Origin: Bacillus sp. E(2018)
GTDB taxonomy: Bacteria > Bacillota > Bacilli > Bacillales > Fictibacillaceae
Assembly: GCF_005503015.1 (NCBI RefSeq)
Contig: NZ_SCOL01000004.1
Location: forward strand, 124,001 to 188,000
Length of the DNA stretch: 64,000 nt
Reading direction: 5' to 3'
A model generated the notes under the pieces. That model saw nothing but the letters and a program-made list of their open reading frames with translations. It was not told where the DNA came from and did not search any database. This document shows, in pieces, positions 8,695 to 17,360 of the stretch (position 1 is its first letter; each line of letters starts with the position of its first letter). A program made the translations under genes and the position numbers.

Positions 8695-9930
8695 ATGAAG
8701 TCGTTTGCAGAGAAGTTGGATCAATATGCTGAATTAGTGATAAAGGTTGGATTAGGTTTAAAAGAAGGGCAAAGGTTGCTTATCAGTTCGCCCATTGAAA
8801 CGGCAGAATTCACACGCAAGGTAACGAAGCATGCCTATGAGAACGGTTGTAAACGAGTGATGGTGGATTGGACTGATACGCAAACAAGCCGCATTCACCT
8901 AACGCTTGCGGCAGAAGAGGTACTTCAAAATGATCTGCCGTCTTGGGAGATTGATAAATACAATAGTCTTGTGGAAAATCATGATTGCTTTTTAATGATT
9001 ACAGGAAATGATCCGAACGCTTATAAAGGTGTTCCTTCTGAAAGAATGATGTTCGTTCAAAAAAATCGTGGTGAGAAACTTCAAGCTTTCTCAGCAGGTC
9101 AATTAAGAGGAGATATGCACTGGGCGATTGCTGGTGCACCAACGGTTGGCTGGGCTAAGAGCGTATTCCCAGACAAAAATGAAGAAGAAGCGGTAGATGC
9201 ATTATGGGAAGCAATCTTCAAAACCGTTCGCGTTGATCAGAACGACCCTGTAGTAGCATGGGAAGAACATGTGAAGACGTTGACAGAGAAAGTGAATTAC
9301 TTAAACGAACAGAAGTTCAAAACGCTTCATTACAAATCTGAGGGTACTGATCTAAGCATCGATCTTCATCCAGATCACACATGGATTGGTGGAGGTCATC
9401 ATTCAACGTTTGGAACGTATTATATCCCGAACTTGCCAACAGAAGAAGTATTCACTACACCAAGAAAATATGGTGTGAACGGTAAAGTCTCTAGTTCAAA
9501 GCCACTTTCAGCGATGGGGAACATCATTGATAACTTCAGTTTAACGTTCAAAGACGGAAAAGTGGTTGATTTCACGGCTGAAGAAGGATACGACACGTTG
9601 AAACAGCTGCTTAGCATCGATGATGGAATGGGATATTTAGGTGAAGTTGCATTGGTTCCTCATGATTCACCGATCTCAAACTCAGGCATCACTTTTAATA
9701 ACACGTTGTATGATGAAAATGCTTCTTGTCATCTAGCGATCGGAACTTCGATTACGATGTCAGTGAAAGATGCAGGAAATCTTTCACCAGAGCAGATGGA
9801 AGAAAAAGAGATCAACTTTAGCCGGGGGCACACTGATTTTATGATCGGTTCTGCAGATCTTGAAATTGAGGCTGAGTATGAGGATGGTAAACGTATTCCG
9901 TTATTTACAAAAGGGAACTGGGCGATATAA
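8695..9930 (+). CDS. M29-family aminopeptidase (AmpS-like)
   Basis: A 411-residue cytosolic metalloaminopeptidase of the thermophilic-aminopeptidase (M29) family. I chose the ATG at 8695 because GGAGGGG lies just upstream. The length equals the family norm, and typical motifs are visible: GGGHHSTFGTYYIPNLPTEE near the middle, EVALVPHDSPIS, and the C-terminal GHTDFMIGS, which supply the metal ligands and active site. It probably trims peptides for amino acid recycling. It is a single gene bounded by terminators. Confidence 0.93.
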   Translation: MKSFAEKLDQYAELVIKVGLGLKEGQRLLISSPIETAEFTRKVTKHAYENGCKRVMVDWTDTQTSRIHLTLAAEEVLQNDLPSWEIDKYNSLVENHDCFLMITGNDPNAYKGVPSERMMFVQKNRGEKLQAFSAGQLRGDMHWAIAGAPTVGWAKSVFPDKNEEEAVDALWEAIFKTVRVDQNDPVVAWEEHVKTLTEKVNYLNEQKFKTLHYKSEGTDLSIDLHPDHTWIGGGHHSTFGTYYIPNLPTEEVFTTPRKYGVNGKVSSSKPLSAMGNIIDNFSLTFKDGKVVDFTAEEGYDTLKQLLSIDDGMGYLGEVALVPHDSPISNSGITFNNTLYDENASCHLAIGTSITMSVKDAGNLSPEQMEEKEINFSRGHTDFMIGSADLEIEAEYEDGKRIPLFTKGNWAI

Positions 9931-9935
9931 AGGTT

Positions 9936-9966
9936 AAAAGACTCCACGTTGTTGGGGTCTTTTTTT
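9936..9966 (+). terminator. Terminator after M29 aminopeptidase
   Basis: AAAAGACTCCA pairs with TGGGGTCTTTT (with a wobble pair) and is followed by a T-run. Confidence 0.85.
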
Positions 9967-10008
9967 CTTTTGGGCTGTTTTTGTATACATTGACGCTCTT
10001 TGAAAGTG

Positions 10009-10262
10009 GTTGATTTCCGCTCCAGGTTGCTCGCTTTCCATGGGGCGAACGGTGAGCCACTTGTCTAGTTGCAGTGACTAACCCCTCGAGGTCAAAAGTT
10101 AAACAGTCAAGAAGGCAAAGTGCGCCTTCATAGCCCATTCAACTTTTGCTTGTCGGGGCTGAACGAGTCACTTCCACTTTTCGGACTGCCGCTTTGCGCC
10201 TGTAGGAGTCTCCACCTGACCGCTCGTCCCATAGGAGTCTCGCACCTTGCACTACAATCAAC
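10009..10262 (-). repeat. Dispersed palindromic repeat, long form (copy A)
   Basis: This 254-bp copy runs in reverse relative to the short copies. The ends are the inverted pair GTTGATT and AATCAAC. It contains the whole short element plus a 125-bp insertion beginning after the GGCGCAAAGCG stretch of the reverse strand. The insertion can itself fold into a long imperfect hairpin (AGTGACT with AGTCACT, AAAAGTT with AACTTTT, and GAAGGC with GCCTTC around the apex). It fills most of the 500-base gap between the aminopeptidase and GH18 genes. No protein is encoded here. Confidence 0.9.
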
Positions 10263-10430
10263 TTGCATAGGAAGTAAGTAAGAAAACCTTAAAAGTATCA
10301 GACTTGTAGAAATTAGCACAGTAAAAGATAAAAGGTAGCTAAGAGGATTAGATGGTGCGAGCTATTTTAAAAAAAGAGAATAGGACAAACCTCTTCATGG
10401 AAAAATAACGAAAATGAAGGAGGTTTGTTT

Positions 10431-11606
10431 ATGAAAAAGATAGTCGCGCTTTTAGCGGCGTTTACGATTGTACTGAGCGGATGCGGCAACTCTAATAACA
10501 TGAAGGAAAGCGAAGCTGCGCCAAAGAACATGAGTAACGAAACGCGAAATAGCCCAAGGTTAGAACAGATTAATTCACCACAGAAAAAACAGGTGGACAT
10601 CTCAAAAGCTGAGACGAATCATGGCAAAACAAGGATTGAAACGCTAGGATTCTTAGAGCCCATCGAGGCAAAACAATCGATAAAAGATGTACAAGAGTCG
10701 GTAAACGATTTAACATACGTAGCGTTTTTTAGTTATCAAGTGAATAAAGATGGATCGCTTAAGCCGATCAAAGATTATGCGGCGCTTCAGGAAGTAAAGA
10801 AATCTAAAGCGATGCCGATGATGGTTTTAACAAACTTTATTGATGGAAACTTCTCACCAGAGATCGCACATAACATCTTCACAGATAAAACAGCTTCAAA
10901 AACACTGATCGGCAGCGTTATTAGTACGATGAAGCAAAAAGGATATAAAGCACTGAATATTGATTTCGAACATATTAAAGAAAAAGATCGGGATCTTTAC
11001 AACGGCTTTTTAGAAACGATCATCCCACAAGTTCAAAAAGAAGGATTTAAGGTTTCTACTGCATTGGCACCAAAAACGAGTGATGAACAAAAAGGACCAT
11101 GGCATGGAGCTCATGACTATAAACGTCATGGAGAGCTAGCTGACTTTGTTGTTCTTATGACCTATGAGTGGGGTTGGTCTGGTGGACCTCCAATGGCTGT
11201 TGCACCAGTACCTCAAGTTGAGAAAGTAGTGAAGTATGCAACATCTGTCATTCCTCCAGAAAAAATCGTGATGGGTGCTCCGTTATACGGATACGATTGG
11301 ACACTTCCTTATAAAAAAGGAAATAAATTTGCAAAACGTGTAGCTCCAGCAGAAGCACATGATCTGGCATTAAAAGAAGATGCGACTGTAAAATACGATA
11401 ATGAGTCTCAAGCACCGTTTTTTAATTACAAAGATGATAACGGAAAAGAGCATGTTGTCTGGTTCGAGAACGAACAAAGTGCAGAAGCAAAAAATCAACT
11501 CGTGAAGAAATACAAATTAAGAGGTCTTGCTTATTGGGTACTTGGAGAACCGTTCCCAGAGAACTGGACACTGCTTAGAGACCAATTTAAGATTGTTCAT
11601 AAATAA
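10431..11606 (+). CDS. GH18-family glycosidase lipoprotein (spore cortex hydrolase-like)
   Basis: The 391-residue protein starts at ATG 10431 behind GAAGGAGG. It has a lipoprotein signal with the lipobox VLSGC, a low-complexity linker to about residue 65, and a glycoside hydrolase 18 barrel. The catalytic motif is ALNIDFEH, with the acid Glu present. The closing strand LRGLAYWVLGEPFPENW is typical of YaaH/YdhD/SleL-type spore enzymes that cleave cortex or peptidoglycan glycans. Unlike YaaH and SleL it has no LysM repeats and is instead lipid-anchored. The substrate is inferred from the family. Confidence 0.87.
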   Translation: MKKIVALLAAFTIVLSGCGNSNNMKESEAAPKNMSNETRNSPRLEQINSPQKKQVDISKAETNHGKTRIETLGFLEPIEAKQSIKDVQESVNDLTYVAFFSYQVNKDGSLKPIKDYAALQEVKKSKAMPMMVLTNFIDGNFSPEIAHNIFTDKTASKTLIGSVISTMKQKGYKALNIDFEHIKEKDRDLYNGFLETIIPQVQKEGFKVSTALAPKTSDEQKGPWHGAHDYKRHGELADFVVLMTYEWGWSGGPPMAVAPVPQVEKVVKYATSVIPPEKIVMGAPLYGYDWTLPYKKGNKFAKRVAPAEAHDLALKEDATVKYDNESQAPFFNYKDDNGKEHVVWFENEQSAEAKNQLVKKYKLRGLAYWVLGEPFPENWTLLRDQFKIVHK

Positions 11607-11610
11607 AGAC

Positions 11611-11646
11611 AAAAAGGATTAAGCATTTTCTGTGCTTAATCCTTTT
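11611..11646. terminator. Bidirectional terminator between GH18 gene and thrB
   Basis: A stem of about 14 bp (AAAGGATTAAGCA and complement) with loop TTTTCTG has A- and T-runs on both sides and separates two convergent genes. Confidence 0.9.
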
Positions 11647-11657
11647 GCTTGATAAAT

Positions 11658-12572
11658 TTATAAAGCGGCAGACAAACATTTTTCAACAATAACTCCTCTG
11701 CGGTCAGGAAACACCGTCTCAAAGTGGTACTGAGGAAACAGTGCTGACAGTTGTTCTGTGATACCTGCTGCTTTTTGATGAGGAGTGAAACAGACGATGG
11801 ATGGACCTGAACCACTTATAGCTGCACCATAAGCACCGAGCTCGATCGCTTTTTCCTTAAGTTCGGCATACAGGGGAACCCATTTCGAACGAAACGGTTC
11901 ATGAAACAGATCGCGGTTCATCATCTCGGCTGCTTTCTTCCAATCATTCTTCATCAATGCTGCAACAAGAACATTGCTGATCGCGCTTCCTTCAACTGCT
12001 TTGTTGAAAGGAAGAAGGTTTGGCAGAGAGCCTCTAGACTGTTTCGTATGAAGAACTCCATCTGGAATGGCAACGATCATCTCAACTGCAACATCTGGTA
12101 CATGTACCGTTTCTACCACTTGTCCATTGTAAAAACTGATCGTAAGACCACCAAAGATGGCAGGAATCACATTATCAGGATGTTCTTCAAGTGAGCTTGC
12201 AAGAAGAGATTTTGATTCCTTTGAAAGTTCAAGATCTAAAAGGATGTTTGCGAGTTCAATGCCCGCTACGATCGCAGATGCAGAGCTGCCCATTCCTTTT
12301 GATGTAGGAAATGTACTCACTACATCTAACTGACAAGGAGGCAGTTTCTTTCGAAAAGAATCTGCGGTGAAATGAGCGGCTTGCATGATTAAGTTGTTTT
12401 CATCTTTATTGAATGCTTGAAGTTCTTCTCCGTGAAATGTGGTTTTGCGCGGAGCGAACGGTTGAACATGAACGGTTAAGTATCTGTTTAGAGCAAGACC
12501 GACAGAATCAAAGCCCGGACCAAGATTGGCTGTACTTGCTGGAACATGGATAGAAAACGGTTCTGCTTTCAT
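11658..12572 (-). CDS. thrB: Homoserine kinase
   Basis: This 304-residue GHMP kinase phosphorylates homoserine in threonine synthesis. The ATP-binding motif is PTSKGMGSSASAIVAG at about 89-104, and the C-terminal GHMP signature SGSGPSIVCF is present. The start codon directly abuts the thrC stop, so it is the last gene of the hom-thrC-thrB operon, the same order as in B. subtilis. Confidence 0.96.
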   Translation of the reverse strand: MKAEPFSIHVPASTANLGPGFDSVGLALNRYLTVHVQPFAPRKTTFHGEELQAFNKDENNLIMQAAHFTADSFRKKLPPCQLDVVSTFPTSKGMGSSASAIVAGIELANILLDLELSKESKSLLASSLEEHPDNVIPAIFGGLTISFYNGQVVETVHVPDVAVEMIVAIPDGVLHTKQSRGSLPNLLPFNKAVEGSAISNVLVAALMKNDWKKAAEMMNRDLFHEPFRSKWVPLYAELKEKAIELGAYGAAISGSGPSIVCFTPHQKAAGITEQLSALFPQYHFETVFPDRRGVIVEKCLSAAL

Positions 12573-13631
12573 TTATACAACACATCCTTTTAGCTGTTGA
12601 CGTAAAAGATTAAAATCATTAGGAATTACGATCGGTTCTTGTTTTACTGTTTTGAGCGCGATATCAGGATCTTTAAGGCCGTTGCCTGTTAGGATGGCTA
12701 CAACGGAAGCGCCATTAGGAAGTAATCCTTGTTTGTGTTGTTTATACAGTCCAGCAATCGTACTGCAAGAAGCGGGTTCAGCGAAAACACCTTCTTTGGA
12801 AGCGAGCATCTGATATGCTTTTAAGATTTCTTCATCTGTAACAGAATCAATGACTCCACCTGATTCTTCTAATGCAGATGAAGCTAGCTTCCAGCTGGCA
12901 GGGTTGCCGATTCGAATGGCAGTAGCAATCGTTTCAGGATCTTTTACAACAGCCCCGTTTACGATGGGAGCAGCACCGGCTGCTTGGAATCCATGAATGC
13001 GTGGGAGACCAGAAGATTTAACGGCATCATACTCTTTGAATCCTTTCCAATAAGCACTGATGTTACCAGCGTTTCCAACGGGTATTGCCAGGATGTCAGG
13101 AGCTCCGGCAAGCGCATCAACCAATTCGAAGGCTGCTGTTTTTTGTCCTTCTAGACGATAGGGATTTACAGAGTTCACGAGTGTGAAATCTTCTTCTTCA
13201 CTCATTTTTTGTACCATCTGAAGAGCTTCATCAAAATTTCCTTCTATGGAAAAAATCTCTGCACCGTACATTTTTGCTTGAGCTAGTTTTCCTTGAGCGA
13301 TCTTACCGTCAGGAATGACAACGATACATCGGAGGCCAGCTCGTGCCCCATAGGCTGCAGCTGCAGCAGAGGTATTTCCTGTGGAAGCACAGATAATCGC
13401 TCTACTGCCTTCTTCCTTCGCTTTTGCTACAGCCATGACCATCCCTCTATCTTTAAATGAGCCCGTAGGATTCGCTCCTTCGTACTTCGCATAAAGGTTG
13501 ATGCCCCACTCTTTTGAAAGATGTGGGAGCGGAATAAGTGGAGTATGCCCTTCGTTCAACGAAAGAAGCGGGGTAGACTCATTGACTGGCAAATATTCTT
13601 TATATTGATGTAAAAGTCCTTTCCAATGCAT
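12573..13631 (-). CDS. thrC: Threonine synthase
   Basis: A PLP-dependent enzyme of 352 residues that converts O-phosphohomoserine to threonine. The PLP lysine is in [10 protein letters not shown] (Lys60), and the phosphate-binding loop GNAGN is visible. I chose ATG 13631 because GGAGGG lies eight bases upstream, giving the standard length; a GTG six codons earlier would run into the hom gene. One base separates it from the hom stop. Confidence 0.96.
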   Translation of the reverse strand: MHWKGLLHQYKEYLPVNESTPLLSLNEGHTPLIPLPHLSKEWGINLYAKYEGANPTGSFKDRGMVMAVAKAKEEGSRAIICASTGNTSAAAAAYGARAGLRCIVVIPDGKIAQGKLAQAKMYGAEIFSIEGNFDEALQMVQKMSEEEDFTLVNSVNPYRLEGQKTAAFELVDALAGAPDILAIPVGNAGNISAYWKGFKEYDAVKSSGLPRIHGFQAAGAAPIVNGAVVKDPETIATAIRIGNPASWKLASSALEESGGVIDSVTDEEILKAYQMLASKEGVFAEPASCSTIAGLYKQHKQGLLPNGASVVAILTGNGLKDPDIALKTVKQEPIVIPNDFNLLRQQLKGCVV

Positions 13632-13632
13632 A

Positions 13633-14925
13633 TTAAGCTCCCTCCACACGATAGTGACTTTTGATTTCTTGAACGACTTCAGAATCGCGAAGCAAGTTGT
13701 AGACGTGACTATCTTGCTGCTTATTCGTTCCGTGCGTCACGATTACAATTTCTGTGATTCCTTTATGATCTACAGGGCTTTGAATTAACTTTTCAAGTGA
13801 GATGTCATGCAGTGCAAACAGAGAGGTGATCGAAGAGAAAGCACCTGCCTCATCTTTCACGTACAATCGGTAAAAGAATTTTCCGTCGATCTCGTTAGGT
13901 TGTTTCAATTGTTTATCAAACTGTGGAGCAACAACGCTTTTTCCGTTGACGCCAAGTCGCATGTTCTTCACCACAGCTACTAAATCTGAAACAACTGACG
14001 TAGCAGTCGGGAGCTGGCCTGCACCTGGGCCAAAGAACATCGTTTCTCCCACAGACTCACCGTACACATAGACTGCATTGTACTCATTGTGAACACTTGC
14101 TAACGGATGTGAGTCAGGCAGAAGAGTAGGCTCCACACTGATCTCCACTTTTCCGTTATCCTTTTTTGCGTTTCCGATCAGTTTCAGCGTATAACCGAAC
14201 TGACGTGCATATTCGAGGTCTTCTTGTGTAACCTTTGAAATACCCGACACGGTTACATCATTTAAATGGATATGCATGGAGAAGCCGAGTGTTGAGAGGA
14301 TCGCCATTTTTCTCGCTGCATCGATGCCTTCTACATCTGATGTAGGATCCGCTTCAGCGTATCCAAGATCTTGAGCTTCTTTTAGAACTTCTTCATAGTT
14401 GCGTTGTTGTTTATCCATTTTTGTAAGAATGTAGTTTGTTGTTCCGTTGACGATTCCCATCATCTTCGTAATTTTGTCTGAAGCTAACCCATCAACAAGT
14501 GAACGGATAATGGGAATGCCTCCTGCAACACTTGCTTCATAAAAGAGATCACATTCATTTTCATGTGCCACCTGTAAGAGCTCTGCCCCATATAACGCCA
14601 TCAGATCTTTGTTTGCCGTGATCACATGCTTTTTATTTTGAAGAGCAAGTGTAATATATTCTCGGGCTAGTTCAATACCACCCATCACTTCTATAACAAC
14701 CTGTATGTTTGGATTTTGAATAACATCTTCGGGATGCTGTGTTAACCATTCATTGTTAATGGAGACCAGACGCTCTTTGTCTACATCCTGAACGAGTATC
14801 TTTTCAATAAATACAGGGCATCCAACTCGGTGCTGCAATTCTTCGCGATTTCCTTCGATCATTCTAACAACACCACTGCCTACAGTTCCTAATCCTAAAA
14901 GTCCTACTGAAACGTGAGTAATCAT
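13633..14925 (-). CDS. hom: Homoserine dehydrogenase
   Basis: The 430-residue enzyme reduces aspartate semialdehyde to homoserine. It has an N-terminal Rossmann motif GLGTVGSGV (about 9-17), the catalytic domain with [11 protein letters not shown] and [10 protein letters not shown], and a C-terminal ACT domain (about 350-425) for feedback control by amino acids. It is first in the threonine operon, with AAAGGGGCGG as ribosome binding site. The upstream 200 bases show no T-box structure. Confidence 0.96.
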   Translation of the reverse strand: MITHVSVGLLGLGTVGSGVVRMIEGNREELQHRVGCPVFIEKILVQDVDKERLVSINNEWLTQHPEDVIQNPNIQVVIEVMGGIELAREYITLALQNKKHVITANKDLMALYGAELLQVAHENECDLFYEASVAGGIPIIRSLVDGLASDKITKMMGIVNGTTNYILTKMDKQQRNYEEVLKEAQDLGYAEADPTSDVEGIDAARKMAILSTLGFSMHIHLNDVTVSGISKVTQEDLEYARQFGYTLKLIGNAKKDNGKVEISVEPTLLPDSHPLASVHNEYNAVYVYGESVGETMFFGPGAGQLPTATSVVSDLVAVVKNMRLGVNGKSVVAPQFDKQLKQPNEIDGKFFYRLYVKDEAGAFSSITSLFALHDISLEKLIQSPVDHKGITEIVIVTHGTNKQQDSHVYNLLRDSEVVQEIKSHYRVEGA

Positions 14926-15028
14926 TTTATCCGCCCCTTTGTTTATGTGGAAAGTACACTTGTTTGTTTGATATGGACATTTTACACGTAGTTAGAACAT
15001 CACACAACAGGGTTTTTTGTAAAGATTT

Positions 15029-15042
15029 AGATAGCGCTTACA
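15029..15042. promoter_or_regulatory. Weak cre-like site between hom and PAS-STAS gene
   Basis: AGATAGCGCTTACA matches 12 of 14 positions of a CcpA cre consensus. It lies between divergent genes, so either could be affected. Confidence 0.3.
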
Positions 15043-15131
15043 TTGAAGAGGCTATTCAGTCTTTTTTATAGAGTAATGAGATGAACTCGGATATGATAGG
15101 AACAGGACTGTAAAAAAGGGGAGCGCTTCTT

Positions 15132-15887
15132 ATGGCTTATGAGTTAGACGAAACAATTAAGGACACACTGAATTGTTTAGAAGAGAACATCTTTTATATA
15201 GATCAAGATTTTCACATTTCATGGATGAATCATAGCAGTAAGAATTTAATAGACATGATGAAGACTTACCTTAAAATAGAATCTGCCGAAGACATTCTTG
15301 GGTTACCTATTAGAAGTTTTCATAAAAGCTCTTTACAAGAGGATCTGTTAAAAAAAGGGGAGTTTCCGATTGATAGGCAGATTGTTCTCTTTAATAAGTT
15401 TGTTGCAAGGTTGATCGTGAAAGAACTAATCTTGCAGAAAGAGAAAAGGGGCTATCTGTTAACGTGGAAAGATATAACGGAGCGCGTACAAGAAACGGAA
15501 AGAACAAGAGAACTTCTTAATGAACTAGCAACACCTATTCTTCAAACAGTCGCAGACCATACGCTGTTAGTGCCGCTGATTGGTGAACTTACACTTGAGA
15601 GACTCGAAACATTGACTACGAAACTATTAAAAGAATGTTTAAACAATGAAGCAGATTACGTAATCTTAGATTTTTCAGGTGTAACAACCATTACAGATCC
15701 TGAGCTGGGGCATGAGATTCAAAAGCTTACAGATGCGATTAAGTTGATGGGAGCAGATGTATTGTACTGCGGTTTTCCGAAGGAGATGGTCAAAAATATG
15801 GTATCTCTTGGTGTACATACGAATCAACTTTCATTTGTTTCTTTTAGAAGTGCTATTCGTTATGTTGTTTCAGAATTTCAAAAATAA
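15132..15887 (+). CDS. PAS-STAS protein, RsbR-like
   Basis: The 251-residue cytoplasmic protein has an N-terminal PAS-like sensor (about 12-118, ending in GYLLTWKDITERVQ) and a STAS domain (about 133-245) with the core YVILDFSGVTTITD. A short helical linker (ETERTRELLNEL) joins them. The layout resembles RsbR-type stressosome proteins and light or stress sensors. It is a second STAS regulator in this window with a different sensor from the GAF-STAS protein at 7530. The signal sensed is unknown. Confidence 0.82.
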   Translation: MAYELDETIKDTLNCLEENIFYIDQDFHISWMNHSSKNLIDMMKTYLKIESAEDILGLPIRSFHKSSLQEDLLKKGEFPIDRQIVLFNKFVARLIVKELILQKEKRGYLLTWKDITERVQETERTRELLNELATPILQTVADHTLLVPLIGELTLERLETLTTKLLKECLNNEADYVILDFSGVTTITDPELGHEIQKLTDAIKLMGADVLYCGFPKEMVKNMVSLGVHTNQLSFVSFRSAIRYVVSEFQK

Positions 15888-15888
15888 A

Positions 15889-15920
15889 GAAGCAGCCGTT
15901 TAGTACGGCTGCTTTGTCTT
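15889..15920. terminator. Terminator between convergent genes
   Basis: AGCAGCCGT and ACGGCTGCT form a 9-bp stem with loop TTAGT followed by a T-rich run. It overlaps the stop codon of the convergent AlkD-like gene. Confidence 0.85.
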
Positions 15921-16580
15921 TTTAATATTTTTAATCGCCTCTTTATAGGAAAGTGGGGATAACTCTTCTTTATGAACGAACTCCCATACCCAATCGGCGT
16001 CTGTGTACGCATACTCTCTTAAAGCCCATCCAATTCCTTTTCGGATAAAGAAATCTTCATCGTACTTTGTATCTCTAATGATTTGTGCTAGAAGCTCTTT
16101 ATCGGTCTTGTCTTTATATCCGAGTTGAAATAGAATTGCCGAACGCATAAGCCAGATATTCTTGGATTGAATCCAACGTTTCGTAACGTGTTGAATCTCT
16201 TCTGGAAACTTCATCAAATAATAACCCGCGATATGCTTAGCGATATGATCAACCGTATCCCACCAGCTTTTATTCACGATGGTATACTCGATCCATTCTA
16301 TATCCTCTTTTGTCATCTGCTTCTTTAATTTATCAACTATTGTAAACGTAGCATACTGCATCTCTCGTTCCGGTCTAGACCAAGCTTCTTTAATAAATGA
16401 AGGAAGTTCTTCTTTTGTAGGCAATCCATTCTCTTTTAAAAATTCCTTCATGGTTTGTTTCATTATGGGAGAACGAATTCCGAAAAATTCGAACTGATCA
16501 CGCATATACTTTTTCATGGGTTCTGCATCTTCTTTATTAGCTTTGTTATTTAAATACTGCCACAATTTCTCTTCATACAT
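15900..16580 (-). CDS. DNA alkylation repair protein, AlkD-like
   Basis: A 226-residue all-helical HEAT-repeat protein of the AlkD DNA glycosylase family, which removes bulky cationic 3-methyl and 7-methyl purines. Conserved aromatic and acidic residues that line the AlkD lesion pocket are visible in NKSWWDTVDHIAKH (about 104-117) and RKGIGWALREYA (about 186-197). Length is typical. It is a single gene. Confidence 0.9.
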   Translation of the reverse strand: MYEEKLWQYLNNKANKEDAEPMKKYMRDQFEFFGIRSPIMKQTMKEFLKENGLPTKEELPSFIKEAWSRPEREMQYATFTIVDKLKKQMTKEDIEWIEYTIVNKSWWDTVDHIAKHIAGYYLMKFPEEIQHVTKRWIQSKNIWLMRSAILFQLGYKDKTDKELLAQIIRDTKYDEDFFIRKGIGWALREYAYTDADWVWEFVHKEELSPLSYKEAIKNIKKTKQPY

Positions 16581-16628
16581 GGGATTTCACTCCTTTTAAC
16601 AAAATTATACAAAATATTGTTAACTAAC

Positions 16629-16654
16629 TGAAACTTTTTTCTATTGAACTCGTA
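16629..16654 (+). promoter_or_regulatory. SigW-type promoter of the flotillin operon
   Basis: TGAAAC, a spacer of exactly 16 bases beginning with a T-run, and CGTA match the SigW consensus (TGAAAC-N16-CGTA). The operon that follows, NfeD plus flotillin, is a known SigW target in B. subtilis. Transcription would begin near 16661, leaving an untranslated leader of about 150 bases. Confidence 0.85.
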
Positions 16655-16811
16655 AATATCTATATAAAACCAATATTGGAAATTAATTATTGTCGACAAA
16701 ATTTTACAATCTTTTTTGTTTTACTTTGTTAAGGTTATAACAAATTCGACAAAAGGGCGTGGTGATTTATAGTTTTGTAATAAAAAGTATATGAAGACGG
16801 GAGAGAAGACC

Positions 16812-17345
16812 ATGGAATTATTCGGATATCCGTTGTCTACGATCTATTTAGGAAGCTTTATTGTTTTTGGATGCATCACTTTTGTATACATCCTATTTGG
16901 TGACATGCTTGATGCAGCTTTAGACTTTTTACATCCATCGCTCATCTTATCTTTTTTGACAATCGGGACGGCTTCGGGCTATTTATTAGAGATCATGACG
17001 GATATTAACAGCTGGTTCATCATGGTGTTCAGTGGTTTACTATCGCTTTTACTCGTGACACTTTTAAACGTTTTCGTTTTAATGCCGATCCGTTCATCAG
17101 AAGAATCATTGGCTTATCGAGATGAAGATCTTAAAGGAAGAGTGGGCACCGTTTTAACTTCAGTTCCGCCGGATGGATTTGGCGAAATCTTAATCGAAGG
17201 AATCAGCGGAAGGATTTCTAAATCAGCGATTAGCATGGATAACAAACCAATCTCTCAAGGAGAAAAAGTGTTGATCATTGATATCCAAAAAGGTGTCGTA
17301 TCCGTCATGCGCTATGAGCAAGTGGAACAAACATATATTCATTAA
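16812..17345 (+). CDS. yuaF: NfeD-like membrane protein (YuaF-type)
   Basis: A 177-residue protein with three N-terminal membrane helices (about 8-30, 36-58 and 64-90) and a C-terminal OB-fold (about 105-170), the NfeD layout. ATG 16812 is preferred because GGGAGAG lies upstream; an ATG seven codons earlier lacks a site. NfeD proteins partner with flotillins in membrane microdomains, and the next gene is the flotillin. SigW control is expected from the promoter. Confidence 0.88.
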   Translation: MELFGYPLSTIYLGSFIVFGCITFVYILFGDMLDAALDFLHPSLILSFLTIGTASGYLLEIMTDINSWFIMVFSGLLSLLLVTLLNVFVLMPIRSSEESLAYRDEDLKGRVGTVLTSVPPDGFGEILIEGISGRISKSAISMDNKPISQGEKVLIIDIQKGVVSVMRYEQVEQTYIH

Positions 17346-17360
17346 TCTGGAGGGGTTATT

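Noticed and set aside
9905..10319. Open frames inside dispersed repeat copy A (similar ones in B, C and E)
   Set aside because: They are not conserved between copies, and the repeat changes by compensating bases rather than in codons.
14926..15131. T-box or other amino-acid riboswitch before hom
   Set aside because: No specifier stem, T-box sequence or terminator is present in the 200 bases.
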